Of a stretch of DNA of 37,101 nt, positions 22,927 to 30,516 are shown piece after piece. Where the stretch lies: contig DVOT01000059.1 in assembly GCA_018713425.1 (NCBI GenBank), positions 1-37,101 of the forward strand, read 5' to 3'. The position numbers and the translations under genes were made by a program. The notes beneath the pieces were generated by a model that had not been told where the DNA came from, made no database searches, and saw only the letters and a program-made list of their open reading frames with translations. The DNA is from Alectryocaccomicrobium faecavium. Lineage in GTDB: Bacteria > Bacillota > Clostridia > Christensenellales > Aristaeellaceae. The stretch's first letter is position 1. Each line of letters opens with the position of its first letter.

Positions 22927-24681
22927 CTAGCCGCGAATTCCGCCGCGCGTGTCCGGCAGGCGGATGATGATTTGCGTGTAACCAGGCGCGCTCTTCACTC
23001 GCAAGCCATACTGGCTGGAAAAGGCGTATTGCACGCGTCGGTGGATATTCCGCATGCCGATGCCCAAGCCTTCCGGCTTGATCGCCCCGCTTTCCAGTTT
23101 TTCCAGAATGTCCTCGTCCATGCCCGGCCCATTGTCTTCCACCAGGATTTCCACATCGCCCTCCACTTCCCGCGCGCCAAGGCGAATGGTGCAAATTTCC
23201 AGCATTTCTTCCGCGGCATGGTGCACCGCGTTTTCCACCAGCGGCTGAATCGTCATCGCCGGAATTTGGCAGGAGAGGAAGCTTTCCGCAATTTCTTCCT
23301 CCACGCGCAGGCGGTCGCCATAGCGCAGGAGTTGAATGTGCAGATATTCGCGCGCAATTTGCAAATCCTCGCCCACGGTGACCACATCCCGCTTGTCGTT
23401 CAGCGAAGCACGCAACATTTTGCCCAGCGCGTTCGTCATGGTGGCGATGCGCTTATCTTCGCTGCCAATTGCCAGGCAATAGATGGATTCCAGCGTATTG
23501 TACAAAAAGTGCGGACGCACCTGGGCGCGCAATTGCTGCATCTGCTTTTCCTGCAAAAGCTGCTGCTTTTCCGCGTTTTCGCGCGTGATGCGGTCGTATT
23601 CGCGCGTCATCCGATCGAAATGCCGGTGAAGCTGGCCAATTTCATCCTTGCGCGATTGATAGGGATTTGGCGCCTCCGGCACGGGAACGCCATCGGCGGC
23701 AAAAGCGTCGAATTTGTGCAACAGAATTTTCAGATGCTTTAGCAGGCTCGCGATCATCCACGCGCTCAATACCAGCGCGAGCAGGCTCGCCGTTACAATC
23801 ACGCCCATGGTGATGCGCTCTGCCGCGCGCACGGTGGACTCTATCGCGCCATAGTCCACCAACGTCACATAGCGCCAGCCATTGTCCGCCGTAAAGCGAA
23901 CGCAGAGCGCCGCCTGTCCATCCTGCGAAATTTTCTGGTATCCATCCTCGCCCGCGGGAGAAAGGCCGCGCACCCGCTCGTCGCTGGAATAGAGGCAAAC
24001 ATCGCCGCTATAGATGGCGCAGGAAAGCGGACTGTTCAGCCAGTGCATATTCTGGCGCTGCGTTTCCACCAGTCCATTCAAATCCATCTCGATGAGGATG
24101 GTGGCCAAGGGGCGCAGCGAAAGGTGGTGCACCTCGCGGATTTCCCGCAAAAGGAACAGCCTGGCGCTTTTCTCCTCCAGCAACCATACCTCGCGTCCAT
24201 TACTGCCGTGCGCCAGCGCAATGCGCTCTTCTGAAATCTCGTGGGCTACGCTCGTTTGTCCAAATCCCTGCGTGAAATCCTGGCCGTCCGCCGTCTCCAA
24301 TTGCAGCGAGCGCGCATGGCTGAACCACATGGAAAAATAGGCCATGCGATCCCCCACCGCGTTTTTTGCCGCGCCCCAAGAAGCCGTGGTCACTGGCTTA
24401 TCCGCCATGGTGGTCAGACTTTCCTGCAATACGTTATCCGCCAGAATGCGAAAAGATAGCTCTTCGATCTCCGCCAAGCCATCTTGAATGTGCCCGGCGA
24501 ACACGGCCATCATCTGCATGCAGCTGCGATACAGTTGTTCATCATACGCGGCATAGGGAATGCGCAACGCGGCGAATGTGCTGGTGCAGACCAGCGCCAT
24601 TGCCAGCGCCAAAATCAGCAAAAATTTGGGTAGCAAGCGCAAATTGCGAAAGCGATCCGCCAGTTTCTTTGCCATGCCCAT
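22927..24681 (-). CDS. Sensor histidine kinase, YesM type (LytS family)
   Basis: The protein has 584 residues. The first membrane helix (20-38) and second (291-313) enclose an extracytoplasmic sensor of about 250 residues, probably a Cache-type domain. A HAMP linker follows. The His_kinase domain has Q-V-R-P-H-F-L-Y-N-T-L with phospho-acceptor His391. The HATPase part shows P-L-V-E-N-A-V-H-H (N box) and D-N-G-P-G-M (G box), with G-L-G-I-G-M-R-N-I-H-R-R-V. The usual Asn before P-H-F is Arg here. The start may be either ATG at 24681 or ATG two codons later. It likely senses the imported sugar, directly or through the binding protein. Confidence 0.94.
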   Translation of the reverse strand: MGMAKKLADRFRNLRLLPKFLLILALAMALVCTSTFAALRIPYAAYDEQLYRSCMQMMAVFAGHIQDGLAEIEELSFRILADNVLQESLTTMADKPVTTASWGAAKNAVGDRMAYFSMWFSHARSLQLETADGQDFTQGFGQTSVAHEISEERIALAHGSNGREVWLLEEKSARLFLLREIREVHHLSLRPLATILIEMDLNGLVETQRQNMHWLNSPLSCAIYSGDVCLYSSDERVRGLSPAGEDGYQKISQDGQAALCVRFTADNGWRYVTLVDYGAIESTVRAAERITMGVIVTASLLALVLSAWMIASLLKHLKILLHKFDAFAADGVPVPEAPNPYQSRKDEIGQLHRHFDRMTREYDRITRENAEKQQLLQEKQMQQLRAQVRPHFLYNTLESIYCLAIGSEDKRIATMTNALGKMLRASLNDKRDVVTVGEDLQIAREYLHIQLLRYGDRLRVEEEIAESFLSCQIPAMTIQPLVENAVHHAAEEMLEICTIRLGAREVEGDVEILVEDNGPGMDEDILEKLESGAIKPEGLGIGMRNIHRRVQYAFSSQYGLRVKSAPGYTQIIIRLPDTRGGIRG

Positions 24682-24759
24682 ATCTTCCCATCCCCTGGCG
24701 CACTGGTTTGCGAAACCAATGCCCTTTTATCTTCCTCATTCAGCCTCTTATATAAGGAA

Positions 24760-24787
24760 ATTGTATATTGGAATAGCAAATTGTCAA
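24760..24787 (-). promoter_or_regulatory. Promoter of the sensor kinase-regulator-importer operon
   Basis: TTGACA (24782-24787) and TACAAT (24760-24765) on the minus strand are 16 bases apart. They lie about 80 bases before the kinase start codon, in an AT-rich gap. Confidence 0.6.
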
Positions 24788-24912
24788 TGCAAATTTCCGG
24801 CATGTTGTGCTGTTTTTTCGTGCCAGGATTCTCTACATATAGCAATGCATCCGCCTCAAAACTTCTCCCCGTTCGGCCAGCGCAAAAAGCGGCCAACGCT
24901 TGCAATCCATAG

Positions 24913-24949
24913 AAAAACCCCTGGCCGCGCAAAACGCGCATCCCAGGGG
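24913..24949 (-). terminator. Intrinsic terminator of the L,D-transpeptidase gene
   Basis: CCCCTGG (24918-24924) pairs perfectly with CCAGGGG (24943-24949), with further GC pairing inside. On the minus strand a run of five T follows at once. It lies 20 bases after the stop codon and isolates the gene from the kinase operon. Confidence 0.8.
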
Positions 24950-24969
24950 CGTGCAAAATCCAGAAAGTT

Positions 24970-25860
24970 TCAATCCACTTCTGGCGCTCTGGTAAATTGG
25001 TCGGGCTTCGGCGTGATCCAAGGCACGCGCGTGGGCTCTGGCGTAGCGTCCGGCTCCGCGAAGTAAATGGGGTTTTCCGGATCTGGATCTGTGGGATCCC
25101 AGCCATATCCCTTCACCAGCTCGGGAATCGCGTCCATCAGTTCTTGTTTCAACTCGGGCATTTCCTCGCCCAGTATAATGCGCACCGGCGTGCCTTCGGG
25201 GCAATTGTCTTGAATCCACTTGGCGTCCTTGCACAAAAGCCGGATGCAGCCCGAAGACTGGTTGTCGCCCAACTGGCGATACTTATACCAGAATACGTCG
25301 TTGGAATCCTTGGATTCGTATGGCACTGAGTGGAACAAGAATGGCCCCGTGATGCGGGTGGCGTACTTGGCCCACGTGCCATCGGCCATCAGTTTCCACT
25401 CGTATTTGGTCTTGAGCGGATACACGCCGTCGGGAAGCTTGCTGTGCCGGTAACCGGAGGAGCAAATCATGTGCTTCACAGGAATCGTGTATTCGCCGTT
25501 TTCGTCGATCGTGTACACCGTAACGATCTGCGCCTTCTTGTTGAGTTCAATCAAGTAAGGATATTGCACTTCCACCGGCGTGGGCGTAGGCGTGGGAACC
25601 GGCGTGGGCGTAGGCGTAGGCGCTGGGGTCGGCGTAGGCGTGGGAACCGGCGTGGGCGTGGGACTCGGCGACGGCGTGGGCGGCGGCGTAGGCACGGGCG
25701 TGGGCGTCACCTGCAGGGCGAGCGTGATGTTGATATCGCCATCGCCCGTCGCGTTCGGCCGCGCAATGGCAAAAAAGAACAAGCATCCGGCCATTAACAA
25801 GAAAAACAGCAGCCATCCCACCATCGCGCCAGCGCTCAGCTTTTTCCGCTTTTTGCGCAC
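24970..25860 (-). CDS. Membrane-anchored L,D-transpeptidase (YkuD domain) with Thr-Pro stalk
   Basis: This enzyme class makes 3-3 cross-links in peptidoglycan or attaches proteins to it. The protein has 296 residues from a GTG start (25858-25860), with GGGAGGAG upstream. A basic N-terminus and one hydrophobic helix (13-32) anchor it. Residues 52-96 are a Thr-Pro repeat stalk, and the YkuD domain spans about 100-231. His177 (F-L-F-H-S-V-P) and Cys205 (S-S-G-C-I-R-L) are the catalytic-type residues, and Arg207 is present. The common S-H-G-C is S-S-G-C here. A Pro-rich C-terminal tail of about 65 residues follows. It is transcribed alone, between two terminators. Confidence 0.9.
   Translation of the reverse strand: MRKKRKKLSAGAMVGWLLFFLLMAGCLFFFAIARPNATGDGDINITLALQVTPTPVPTPPPTPSPSPTPTPVPTPTPTPAPTPTPTPVPTPTPTPVEVQYPYLIELNKKAQIVTVYTIDENGEYTIPVKHMICSSGYRHSKLPDGVYPLKTKYEWKLMADGTWAKYATRITGPFLFHSVPYESKDSNDVFWYKYRQLGDNQSSGCIRLLCKDAKWIQDNCPEGTPVRIILGEEMPELKQELMDAIPELVKGYGWDPTDPDPENPIYFAEPDATPEPTRVPWITPKPDQFTRAPEVD
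25573..25707 (-). repeat. Thr-Pro coding repeat in the transpeptidase stalk
   Basis: About 22 imperfect six-base units of the GGCGTG/GGCGTA type encode alternating Thr-Pro, with occasional Val, Ala or Ser. The stalk probably holds the catalytic domain at a distance from the membrane. Confidence 0.85.
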
Positions 25861-26007
25861 AAAAATCTCCTCCCACCATCACAACGCCCCAGCGCGGAGC
25901 CTAATTCTCAAACCAAATTTCCCGGGAAACCTAGGGCAACGGCGCGCGTATGCGCTTCACATTTTTGGTTTAGACGAAGCGCCGCTGGAATTGGTTCCCA
26001 TTTTTTT

Positions 26008-26037
26008 ATTATAACAGAGTCCTTACAACCGTGTCAA
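26008..26037 (-). promoter_or_regulatory. Promoter of the L,D-transpeptidase gene
   Basis: TTGACA (26032-26037) and TATAAT (26008-26013), both perfect on the minus strand, are 18 bases apart. A leader of about 140 bases follows before the GTG start. Confidence 0.75.
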
Positions 26038-26041
26038 TCGC

Positions 26042-26076
26042 AAAAAATGCCGCGCGAAAATTTATCTCGCGCAGCA
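26042..26076 (-). terminator. Intrinsic terminator of the feo operon
   Basis: On the minus strand GCGCGA pairs with TCGCGC, extended by TGC/GCA across one mismatch. The stem is followed directly by ATTTTTTG. It ends just before the -35 of the transpeptidase promoter. Confidence 0.7.
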
Positions 26077-26099
26077 CAATTTTGACACGCTTTTGCAGA

Positions 26100-26141
26100 C
26101 GCAAAAGAGGCCGCCTCCTAAGATGAACGGCCTCTTTTGCG
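26100..26141 (-). terminator. Upstream hairpin at the end of the feo operon
   Basis: A perfect 14-bp inverted repeat (CGCAAAAGAGGCCG with its complement, 14-base loop) follows the stop codon of the small Cys-rich gene by 23 bases. The right arm contains CTCTTTTGCG. It may terminate weakly or shield the mRNA end before the stronger terminator downstream. Confidence 0.5.
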
Positions 26142-26163
26142 CATTTTCTACGCTATAGCAGCG

Positions 26164-26301
26164 TCAATGGCATTTGTGGCACTGGCCGCAATCGCCGCCG
26201 CAGCTGCAGCTGCCCTTGCCAGCCTTTTTATCGCGCACCATCTTGATCACGATGGCCGCCACGAGGAGCGCCACAACGCCGCCCACAATCCATGTCGCCA
26301 T
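26164..26301 (-). CDS. FeoB-associated Cys-rich membrane protein (45 residues)
   Basis: This short gene follows feoB after 31 bases and has GGAGGAGG before its ATG (26299-26301). The protein opens M-A-T-W-I-V-G-G-V-V and has one membrane helix (about 4-19). A Lys/Arg patch (20-29) follows, and the tail has five Cys and two terminal-region His: C-S-C-G-G-D-C-G-Q-C-H-K-C-H. That layout matches the FeoB-associated Cys-rich family (PF12669), small partners found next to feoB in Bacillota and some others. A metal-handling or redox role at the inner mouth of FeoB is suggested by the Cys cluster. It is too short for usual gene-length cut-offs and is easily missed. Confidence 0.88.
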   Translation of the reverse strand: MATWIVGGVVALLVAAIVIKMVRDKKAGKGSCSCGGDCGQCHKCH

Positions 26302-26332
26302 ACAAATGCCTCCTCCTCTTTCAGGCCCTGTT

Positions 26333-28720
26333 TTACGCCTGCACTTTTACCTTCTGGGTGAGGTGGTTTTCGTCGTACCGATTTTTGCGGAACACAAGAT
26401 AAGCCAGCAGAGCTACCAGGAGAATGGCCACAGCCGTCGCTACACCAAAGCCCGCGCCCGAGAACAGCAGGCCCAACTGATACACGATCAGCGACACGCT
26501 ATACGCAAGCACACACTGATAGCCAATGGCAAAGAGCGTCCACTTGGCGTTGTTCATCTCGCGCTTGATCGCGCCCATGGCCGCGAAGCACGGCGCGCAC
26601 AGCAGGTTGAACAGTAGGAAAGAGAATGCCGCCAACTGGCCATGCCCATTGCTGGATTCGTCGAAGCTCTGGGCAATTGGCGAAAGCGCCTCGGCCATTT
26701 CATCCGCCGACATACCACCGTCCTCCACGATGCCCATGGCAGCATCTTCACCTTCTTCGTCGGTCACGCCGTATAGCACGCCGAAGGTAGAAACCACTTC
26801 TTCCTTCGCCACTAGGCCCATCACCGTGGCCACTGTGGACTGCCAGTTGCCAAAGCCCAACGGCCGGAACACAGGCGCTACCGTGCTGCCGATGTGGCCC
26901 AGGATGCTCTCATCGGAATTTTCCACAGCACCAAACACGTAAGAAGTGATTGCCGCGTTTTCCGCCGTTTCGTCCGTCTCCGCATCCGCGTCCGCCAGCA
27001 CCGTTTCTTCCGCCGCGCCGTCCACGGGGGTTCCTTCCACCACCGGCGCCCAGCCATAGCTGGAAGTGAGCCAGATGAAAATGCTGGAAAGCAAAATCAC
27101 CGTACCCGCGCGCTTGATAAAGCTCCAACCGCGCTCCCACATGCTGCGCAGCACGTTGCCCGCGGCAGGGGCGTGGTAGGCGGGCAGCTCCATCACGAAC
27201 GGAGCGGGATCGCCCGCAAAGGGCTTCGTCTTTTTGAGCAGAATGCCGCTCATGATCACCGCGGCCACGCCGATGAAGTACGCGCCCGTGGAAACCCAGC
27301 CGGAATTGTGGAACAACGCGCCCGCGATCAACGCCACGATGGGCATCTTCGCGCCGCAGGGGATGAAAGTGGTGGTCATAATGGTCATCTTGCGGTCACG
27401 ATCTTGCTCAATGGTACGCGAGGCCATAACGCCAGGCACGCCGCAGCCGGAAGCGATCAGCATGGGGATGAACGATTTGCCCGAAAGGCCGAATTTGCGG
27501 AAGATGCGGTCCATGATGAAGGCGACGCGCGCCATGTATCCCACGTCTTCCAGAATGGCCAGCAAAATGAACAGCACGAGCATCTGCGGCACAAAGCCAA
27601 TGACCGCGCCCACGCCGCCGATGATGCCTTCTCCGATCAGGCCGACGAGCCAATCCGCGGTGCCGATGCTGCTGAGCCACTCCATCACCGGCGTTTGGAT
27701 CCATTCCGCCACAAAAACGTCGTTGGTGAAATTCGTGAGGATATCGCCGATGGTCTGCACCGACACATAGTACACAAACCACATGATCGCCACGAAAATC
27801 GGCAGGCCCAGCCAGCGGTTGGTGACGATGCGGTCGATCTTGTCAGAAGTGGTGAGCGCGCCGCGCTTTCTGCCCTTCTTCACACAGCCGGACACGAGCT
27901 TGTTGATGTACGCGTACCGCTGGTTGGTGATGATGGACTCCGCGTCGTCGTCCATTTCCGTTTCGCAGGCGTCGATCGCCTGTTCGATGGCGTCCTTGAT
28001 ACCGCTGGGGAGGTTGAGTTCAGCAAGGACTTTTTCATCGCGCTCGAACAGTTTGATGGCGTACCAGCGCGCCAGGTGCTCTGGCACAATGCTGCCCGCG
28101 TGCACGCTGCCATCCGCGTGGTGGTGGTGCTCGGCTTCCTGGCCGTCGCGGTGGGTGATCAAATCTTCGATGTGCGCCAGCGCGTGCTCCACGCTGCCCG
28201 CAAACACGTGCGGCGGTTCGCTATGTACGCGCTTGGCGGCCAGGGCAGCGGCTTTCTGCGCCACTTCCTTGCTGCCCATGCCCTTGAGCGCGGAGGTTTC
28301 CACCACTTCACAGCCCAGCGCCGCGCCCAGGCGCTTGAGATCGATCACATCGCCGTTTTTGCGCGAAACATCGATCATGTTCAGCGCGATGACCATCGGA
28401 ATGCCCAGTTCGGCCAGCTGCGTGGTGAGATACAGGTTGCGCTCGATGTTCGTCGCGTCCACAATGTTCAAAATCGCGTCCGGCTTTTCATTCACCAGAT
28501 AGCTGCGCGCCACGACCTCTTCCAGCGTGTAAGGGGAAAGACTATAGATGCCGGGCAAGTCCTGGATGATGATATCCTCCGCGCCCTTGAGCTTGCCTTC
28601 CTTCTTTTCCACCGTCACGCCCGGCCAGTTGCCCACATACTGGTTGGATCCGGTGAGATCGTTGAACATCGTGGTTTTCCCGCTGTTCGGGTTGCCCGCC
28701 AGAGCAATTTTGATCGCCAT
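26333..28720 (-). CDS. feoB: Ferrous iron transporter FeoB
   Basis: This GTP-gated membrane protein imports Fe(II). The protein has 795 residues. The N-terminal G domain has G9-N-P-N-S-G-K-T (G1), D54-L-P-G (G3) and N114-M-I-D (G4). A helical GDI-like region follows to about residue 290, then two gate regions. The first contains I-A-S-G-C-G-V-P-G-V-M-A-S-R-T-I, and the second contains N-L-L-C-A-P-C-F-A-A-M-G-A-I. An acidic Glu/Asp/Ala-rich insertion of about 30 residues lies on the loop near 570-600. A His-rich stretch (E-H-H-H-H-A-D) sits at about 197-203 and may bind metal. AGGAGG precedes the ATG. It follows two feoA genes. Confidence 0.97.
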   Translation of the reverse strand: MAIKIALAGNPNSGKTTMFNDLTGSNQYVGNWPGVTVEKKEGKLKGAEDIIIQDLPGIYSLSPYTLEEVVARSYLVNEKPDAILNIVDATNIERNLYLTTQLAELGIPMVIALNMIDVSRKNGDVIDLKRLGAALGCEVVETSALKGMGSKEVAQKAAALAAKRVHSEPPHVFAGSVEHALAHIEDLITHRDGQEAEHHHHADGSVHAGSIVPEHLARWYAIKLFERDEKVLAELNLPSGIKDAIEQAIDACETEMDDDAESIITNQRYAYINKLVSGCVKKGRKRGALTTSDKIDRIVTNRWLGLPIFVAIMWFVYYVSVQTIGDILTNFTNDVFVAEWIQTPVMEWLSSIGTADWLVGLIGEGIIGGVGAVIGFVPQMLVLFILLAILEDVGYMARVAFIMDRIFRKFGLSGKSFIPMLIASGCGVPGVMASRTIEQDRDRKMTIMTTTFIPCGAKMPIVALIAGALFHNSGWVSTGAYFIGVAAVIMSGILLKKTKPFAGDPAPFVMELPAYHAPAAGNVLRSMWERGWSFIKRAGTVILLSSIFIWLTSSYGWAPVVEGTPVDGAAEETVLADADAETDETAENAAITSYVFGAVENSDESILGHIGSTVAPVFRPLGFGNWQSTVATVMGLVAKEEVVSTFGVLYGVTDEEGEDAAMGIVEDGGMSADEMAEALSPIAQSFDESSNGHGQLAAFSFLLFNLLCAPCFAAMGAIKREMNNAKWTLFAIGYQCVLAYSVSLIVYQLGLLFSGAGFGVATAVAILLVALLAYLVFRKNRYDENHLTQKVKVQA

Positions 28721-28769
28721 ATCCCTGCCTCCTAATAATTAGCGTCTTCTAACCATCAAACACAAAAAA

Positions 28770-28991
28770 TTACTCCACTTCAATCCACTGCGCGTCTTCC
28801 TTGCGAAGGGAAAGTTCATAGCCACGCACTGTAAGTTCCAGCGGATCGCCCAGCGGCGCGACCTTGCGCACATAAACCTCCGTGCCCTTCGTAAGGCCCA
28901 TATCCATGATGCGCCGCTTCACCGCGCCTTCGCCATGCAACTTTTTGATGATCGCAGATTGCCCAATCTTCACTTCTTTGAGCGTTTTCAT
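28770..28991 (-). CDS. feoA: FeoA-family protein (second copy)
   Basis: This SH3-like small cytosolic protein supports FeoB. It is 73 residues from the ATG at 28989-28991, preceded by GGGGAGGAG; the longer open frame adds an unlikely N-terminus. The core is V-K-R-R-I-M-D-M-G-L-T-K-G-T-E-V, then A-P-L-G-D-P-L-E, the usual FeoA pattern. It lies between the first feoA copy (22 bases) and feoB (49 bases). Confidence 0.93.
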   Translation of the reverse strand: MKTLKEVKIGQSAIIKKLHGEGAVKRRIMDMGLTKGTEVYVRKVAPLGDPLELTVRGYELSLRKEDAQWIEVE

Positions 28992-29013
28992 GCTGCCGTC
29001 TCCTCCCCTATTT

Positions 29014-29226
29014 TCAAACCATGATTCGCATCGCCATGTCCCTGTCCAGGGCAATTCTGCTATCCTTCACGGATAGAATCAGATTCCCGGCCAGTTCGTT
29101 CACCACGCGCACTGGCTCGCCTACGACGAATCCCAATTCCGCCAGATGCTGGCGCACTTCATCCTTGCCCGTGATCTTCTGGATGGTGTAATGCGTGCCC
29201 GCATCCGCCATTGCCAACGGCATCAT
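29014..29226 (-). CDS. feoA: FeoA-family protein (first copy)
   Basis: The protein has 70 residues. It carries R-Q-H-L-A-E-L-G-F-V-V-G-E-P-V, then a short beta-rich end (I-L-S-V-K-D-S-R-I-A-L-D). It differs clearly from the second copy, so the two are not a recent duplication. AAGGGGGG lies upstream; two adjacent ATG codons (29226 and 29223) could both serve. It heads the feo operon, about 70 bases after the predicted transcription start. Confidence 0.9.
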   Translation of the reverse strand: MMPLAMADAGTHYTIQKITGKDEVRQHLAELGFVVGEPVRVVNELAGNLILSVKDSRIALDRDMAMRIMV

Positions 29227-29272
29227 CGTATTCCCCCCTTCTTATAGGCTTGCCAATTCTGCCTCCGCAACC

Positions 29273-29290
29273 AGTTAGCATTCATTAACT
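29273..29290. promoter_or_regulatory. feo element A (candidate operator)
   Basis: AGTTAGCATTCATTAACT is an 18-bp imperfect palindrome with core GTTAG-N6-TTAAC. It lies at about +8 to +25 of the predicted feo transcript, suited to blocking transcription. Fourteen of 18 bases match element B when one is read in reverse. Confidence 0.55.
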
Positions 29291-29303
29291 CTTGAACAAA
29301 CGT

Positions 29304-29332
29304 AGTTTATCATAGCTAACTGGATTCGTCAA
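29304..29332 (-). promoter_or_regulatory. feo promoter overlapped by element B
   Basis: TTGACG (29327-29332) and TAAACT (29304-29309) on the minus strand are 17 bases apart. AGTTTATCATAGCTAACT (29304-29321) covers the -10 and most of the spacer and has core GTTTA-N6-CTAAC. An iron-responsive repressor, for example of the DtxR/MntR family, is the natural candidate, but none is encoded here. Confidence 0.62.
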
Positions 29333-29370
29333 GCACTTGCAAAAAAAATTACATACCGCCAGAAACACGG

Positions 29371-29386
29371 GTTAGTTTTGTCTAAT
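29371..29386. promoter_or_regulatory. feo element C (candidate distal operator)
   Basis: GTTAGTTTTGTCTAAT has the same GTTAG-N6-CTAA(C/T) pattern as elements A and B. It lies about 40 bases upstream of the -35. Confidence 0.4.
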
Positions 29387-29402
29387 ATATAGATTTTCTC
29401 AG

Positions 29403-29433
29403 GCAAAACCGCTAAAATTGCGGCGTTTTTTGC
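29403..29433. terminator. Possible terminator after holA
   Basis: CCGC (29409-29412) pairs with GCGG (29420-29423), flanked by AAAA on one side and TTTTTT on the other. It follows the holA stop codon by about 18 bases on the minus strand, where TTTTG follows the stem. The stem is short. Confidence 0.4.
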
Positions 29434-29451
29434 GTGGCAATTCCGGCGATT

Positions 29452-30516
29452 TTACCGCGCACGGCTCTTTCCTTCCTTTCGGCCGCGCGCAAACAAAGCG
29501 TGCAACGTAAATATCGCCCGATCCAGCGCCGCCTGTTCGCCAACCTGTCCGCTTTTGAACTGAAAATCGGCGTCTACACAGCGCTGGTATGCCGCCAAAA
29601 TTTCCGGCGCCGCCAGCGACCGCACCGAACCCGCCGTTTTGCGGTAAACAAAATCGGAAAGCTTGAGCGCCTGCGCGATTTCCGGCGCGGTTTTGCGCGC
29701 ATCCTGCAACAGGCGGATGTCCGTCATCAAGCGCAATTGGCGAATGATGAGCGCCAAAATGCCCACGCGGGATTCCCCTTCGTCCACCAGCGTTTTCGCC
29801 GCGATTTGCGCGCGCGCCATGTTGCCGGCCATAATGTCGTCGATCATGGCGAACACTTTGGCGTCCAGCGGCGGCTGCACGATGGCCCGCACGGCTTCCA
29901 GGTCGATTTCCGGATTCTCGCCCACATAGGCGCAGACCTGCTCCAACGCACCCAAAATGGACGCCAAATCCTCTCCCGCGCCCGCCGTAAACTCGTTTAG
30001 GGCCGTCTTCGCAAAGCGCTTGCCCTGCCGCTCCGCGGCCTGGTCGATCCACTTGCGCAACTCTTCCCCCACGAGATAGTCAAACCGCACGCTGCCAGGC
30101 AGGGCGATGAGCCCTTTGGCCAGGCCTCTGCGCTCATCCAGTTTTCCCGTATGGTAAATCACCACGCAGGCGGTATCCGGCGCGTGCGCGCACCATTCCA
30201 GCAGAGCTTTGCCATCGCCTGTGGCGGCTTCCACGCCCTCGCCTTCCCCCTTGCTCTGCCGCAAGGCGGCCAGGTCGTTCACCACCACCAATCTGCGCTC
30301 CGCCATGAAGGGCATCGTTTGCGCGGCGGCGTCCAAATCCTCCAGCGAAGGATTGACAAGCACCGCTTCATTGACCATTTCCAGGCCTTCCGGCAAAATC
30401 GCTTCGCGCAGCGCCTTGAGCGCGCTGGCCTTAACGTATTCCTCCGGCCCATAGAAGAAATATACGCGCTCGAACGCGCCCTTTTTCACATTCTGAAAAA
30501 ACGCTTCCCGCTTCAT
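29452..30516 (-). CDS. holA: DNA polymerase III subunit delta
   Basis: This clamp-loader subunit opens the sliding clamp ring. The protein has 354 residues, near the usual 340. It begins with F-F-Q-N-V-K-K-G and Y-F-F-Y-G-P-E-E-Y, a degenerate P-loop-like opening typical of delta. The AAA+-like fold continues through V-V-I-Y-H-T-G-K-L-D-E-R and the clamp-loader collar near L-A-L-I-I-R-Q-L-R-L-M. Its start overlaps the comEC stop by four bases (ATGA, 30513-30516), a common gene order in Bacillota. Confidence 0.92.
   Translation of the reverse strand: MKREAFFQNVKKGAFERVYFFYGPEEYVKASALKALREAILPEGLEMVNEAVLVNPSLEDLDAAAQTMPFMAERRLVVVNDLAALRQSKGEGEGVEAATGDGKALLEWCAHAPDTACVVIYHTGKLDERRGLAKGLIALPGSVRFDYLVGEELRKWIDQAAERQGKRFAKTALNEFTAGAGEDLASILGALEQVCAYVGENPEIDLEAVRAIVQPPLDAKVFAMIDDIMAGNMARAQIAAKTLVDEGESRVGILALIIRQLRLMTDIRLLQDARKTAPEIAQALKLSDFVYRKTAGSVRSLAAPEILAAYQRCVDADFQFKSGQVGEQAALDRAIFTLHALFARGRKEGKSRAR

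Larger units (their letters stand above)
25861..26163. other. Intergenic region between the transpeptidase gene and the feo operon
   Basis: This 303-base gap holds no gene that I can support. On the minus strand it contains, in order, an inverted repeat and a terminator for the feo operon, the transpeptidase promoter, and a leader of about 140 bases. The leader includes a possible long-range stem of GCGCTTC with GAAGCGC. I see no known riboswitch pattern in it. Confidence 0.6.

Noticed and set aside
25861..26000. Riboswitch in the transpeptidase leader
   Set aside because: Only one possible long-range stem is visible and no conserved riboswitch core could be recognised.
26894..28735. A 613-residue open frame opposite feoB
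   Set aside because: Antisense shadow of feoB: no ribosome binding site and no recognisable domain.
28991..29014. Frameshift splitting one feoA into two
   Set aside because: Each copy has its own ribosome binding site, start and complete FeoA core, so they are two genes.
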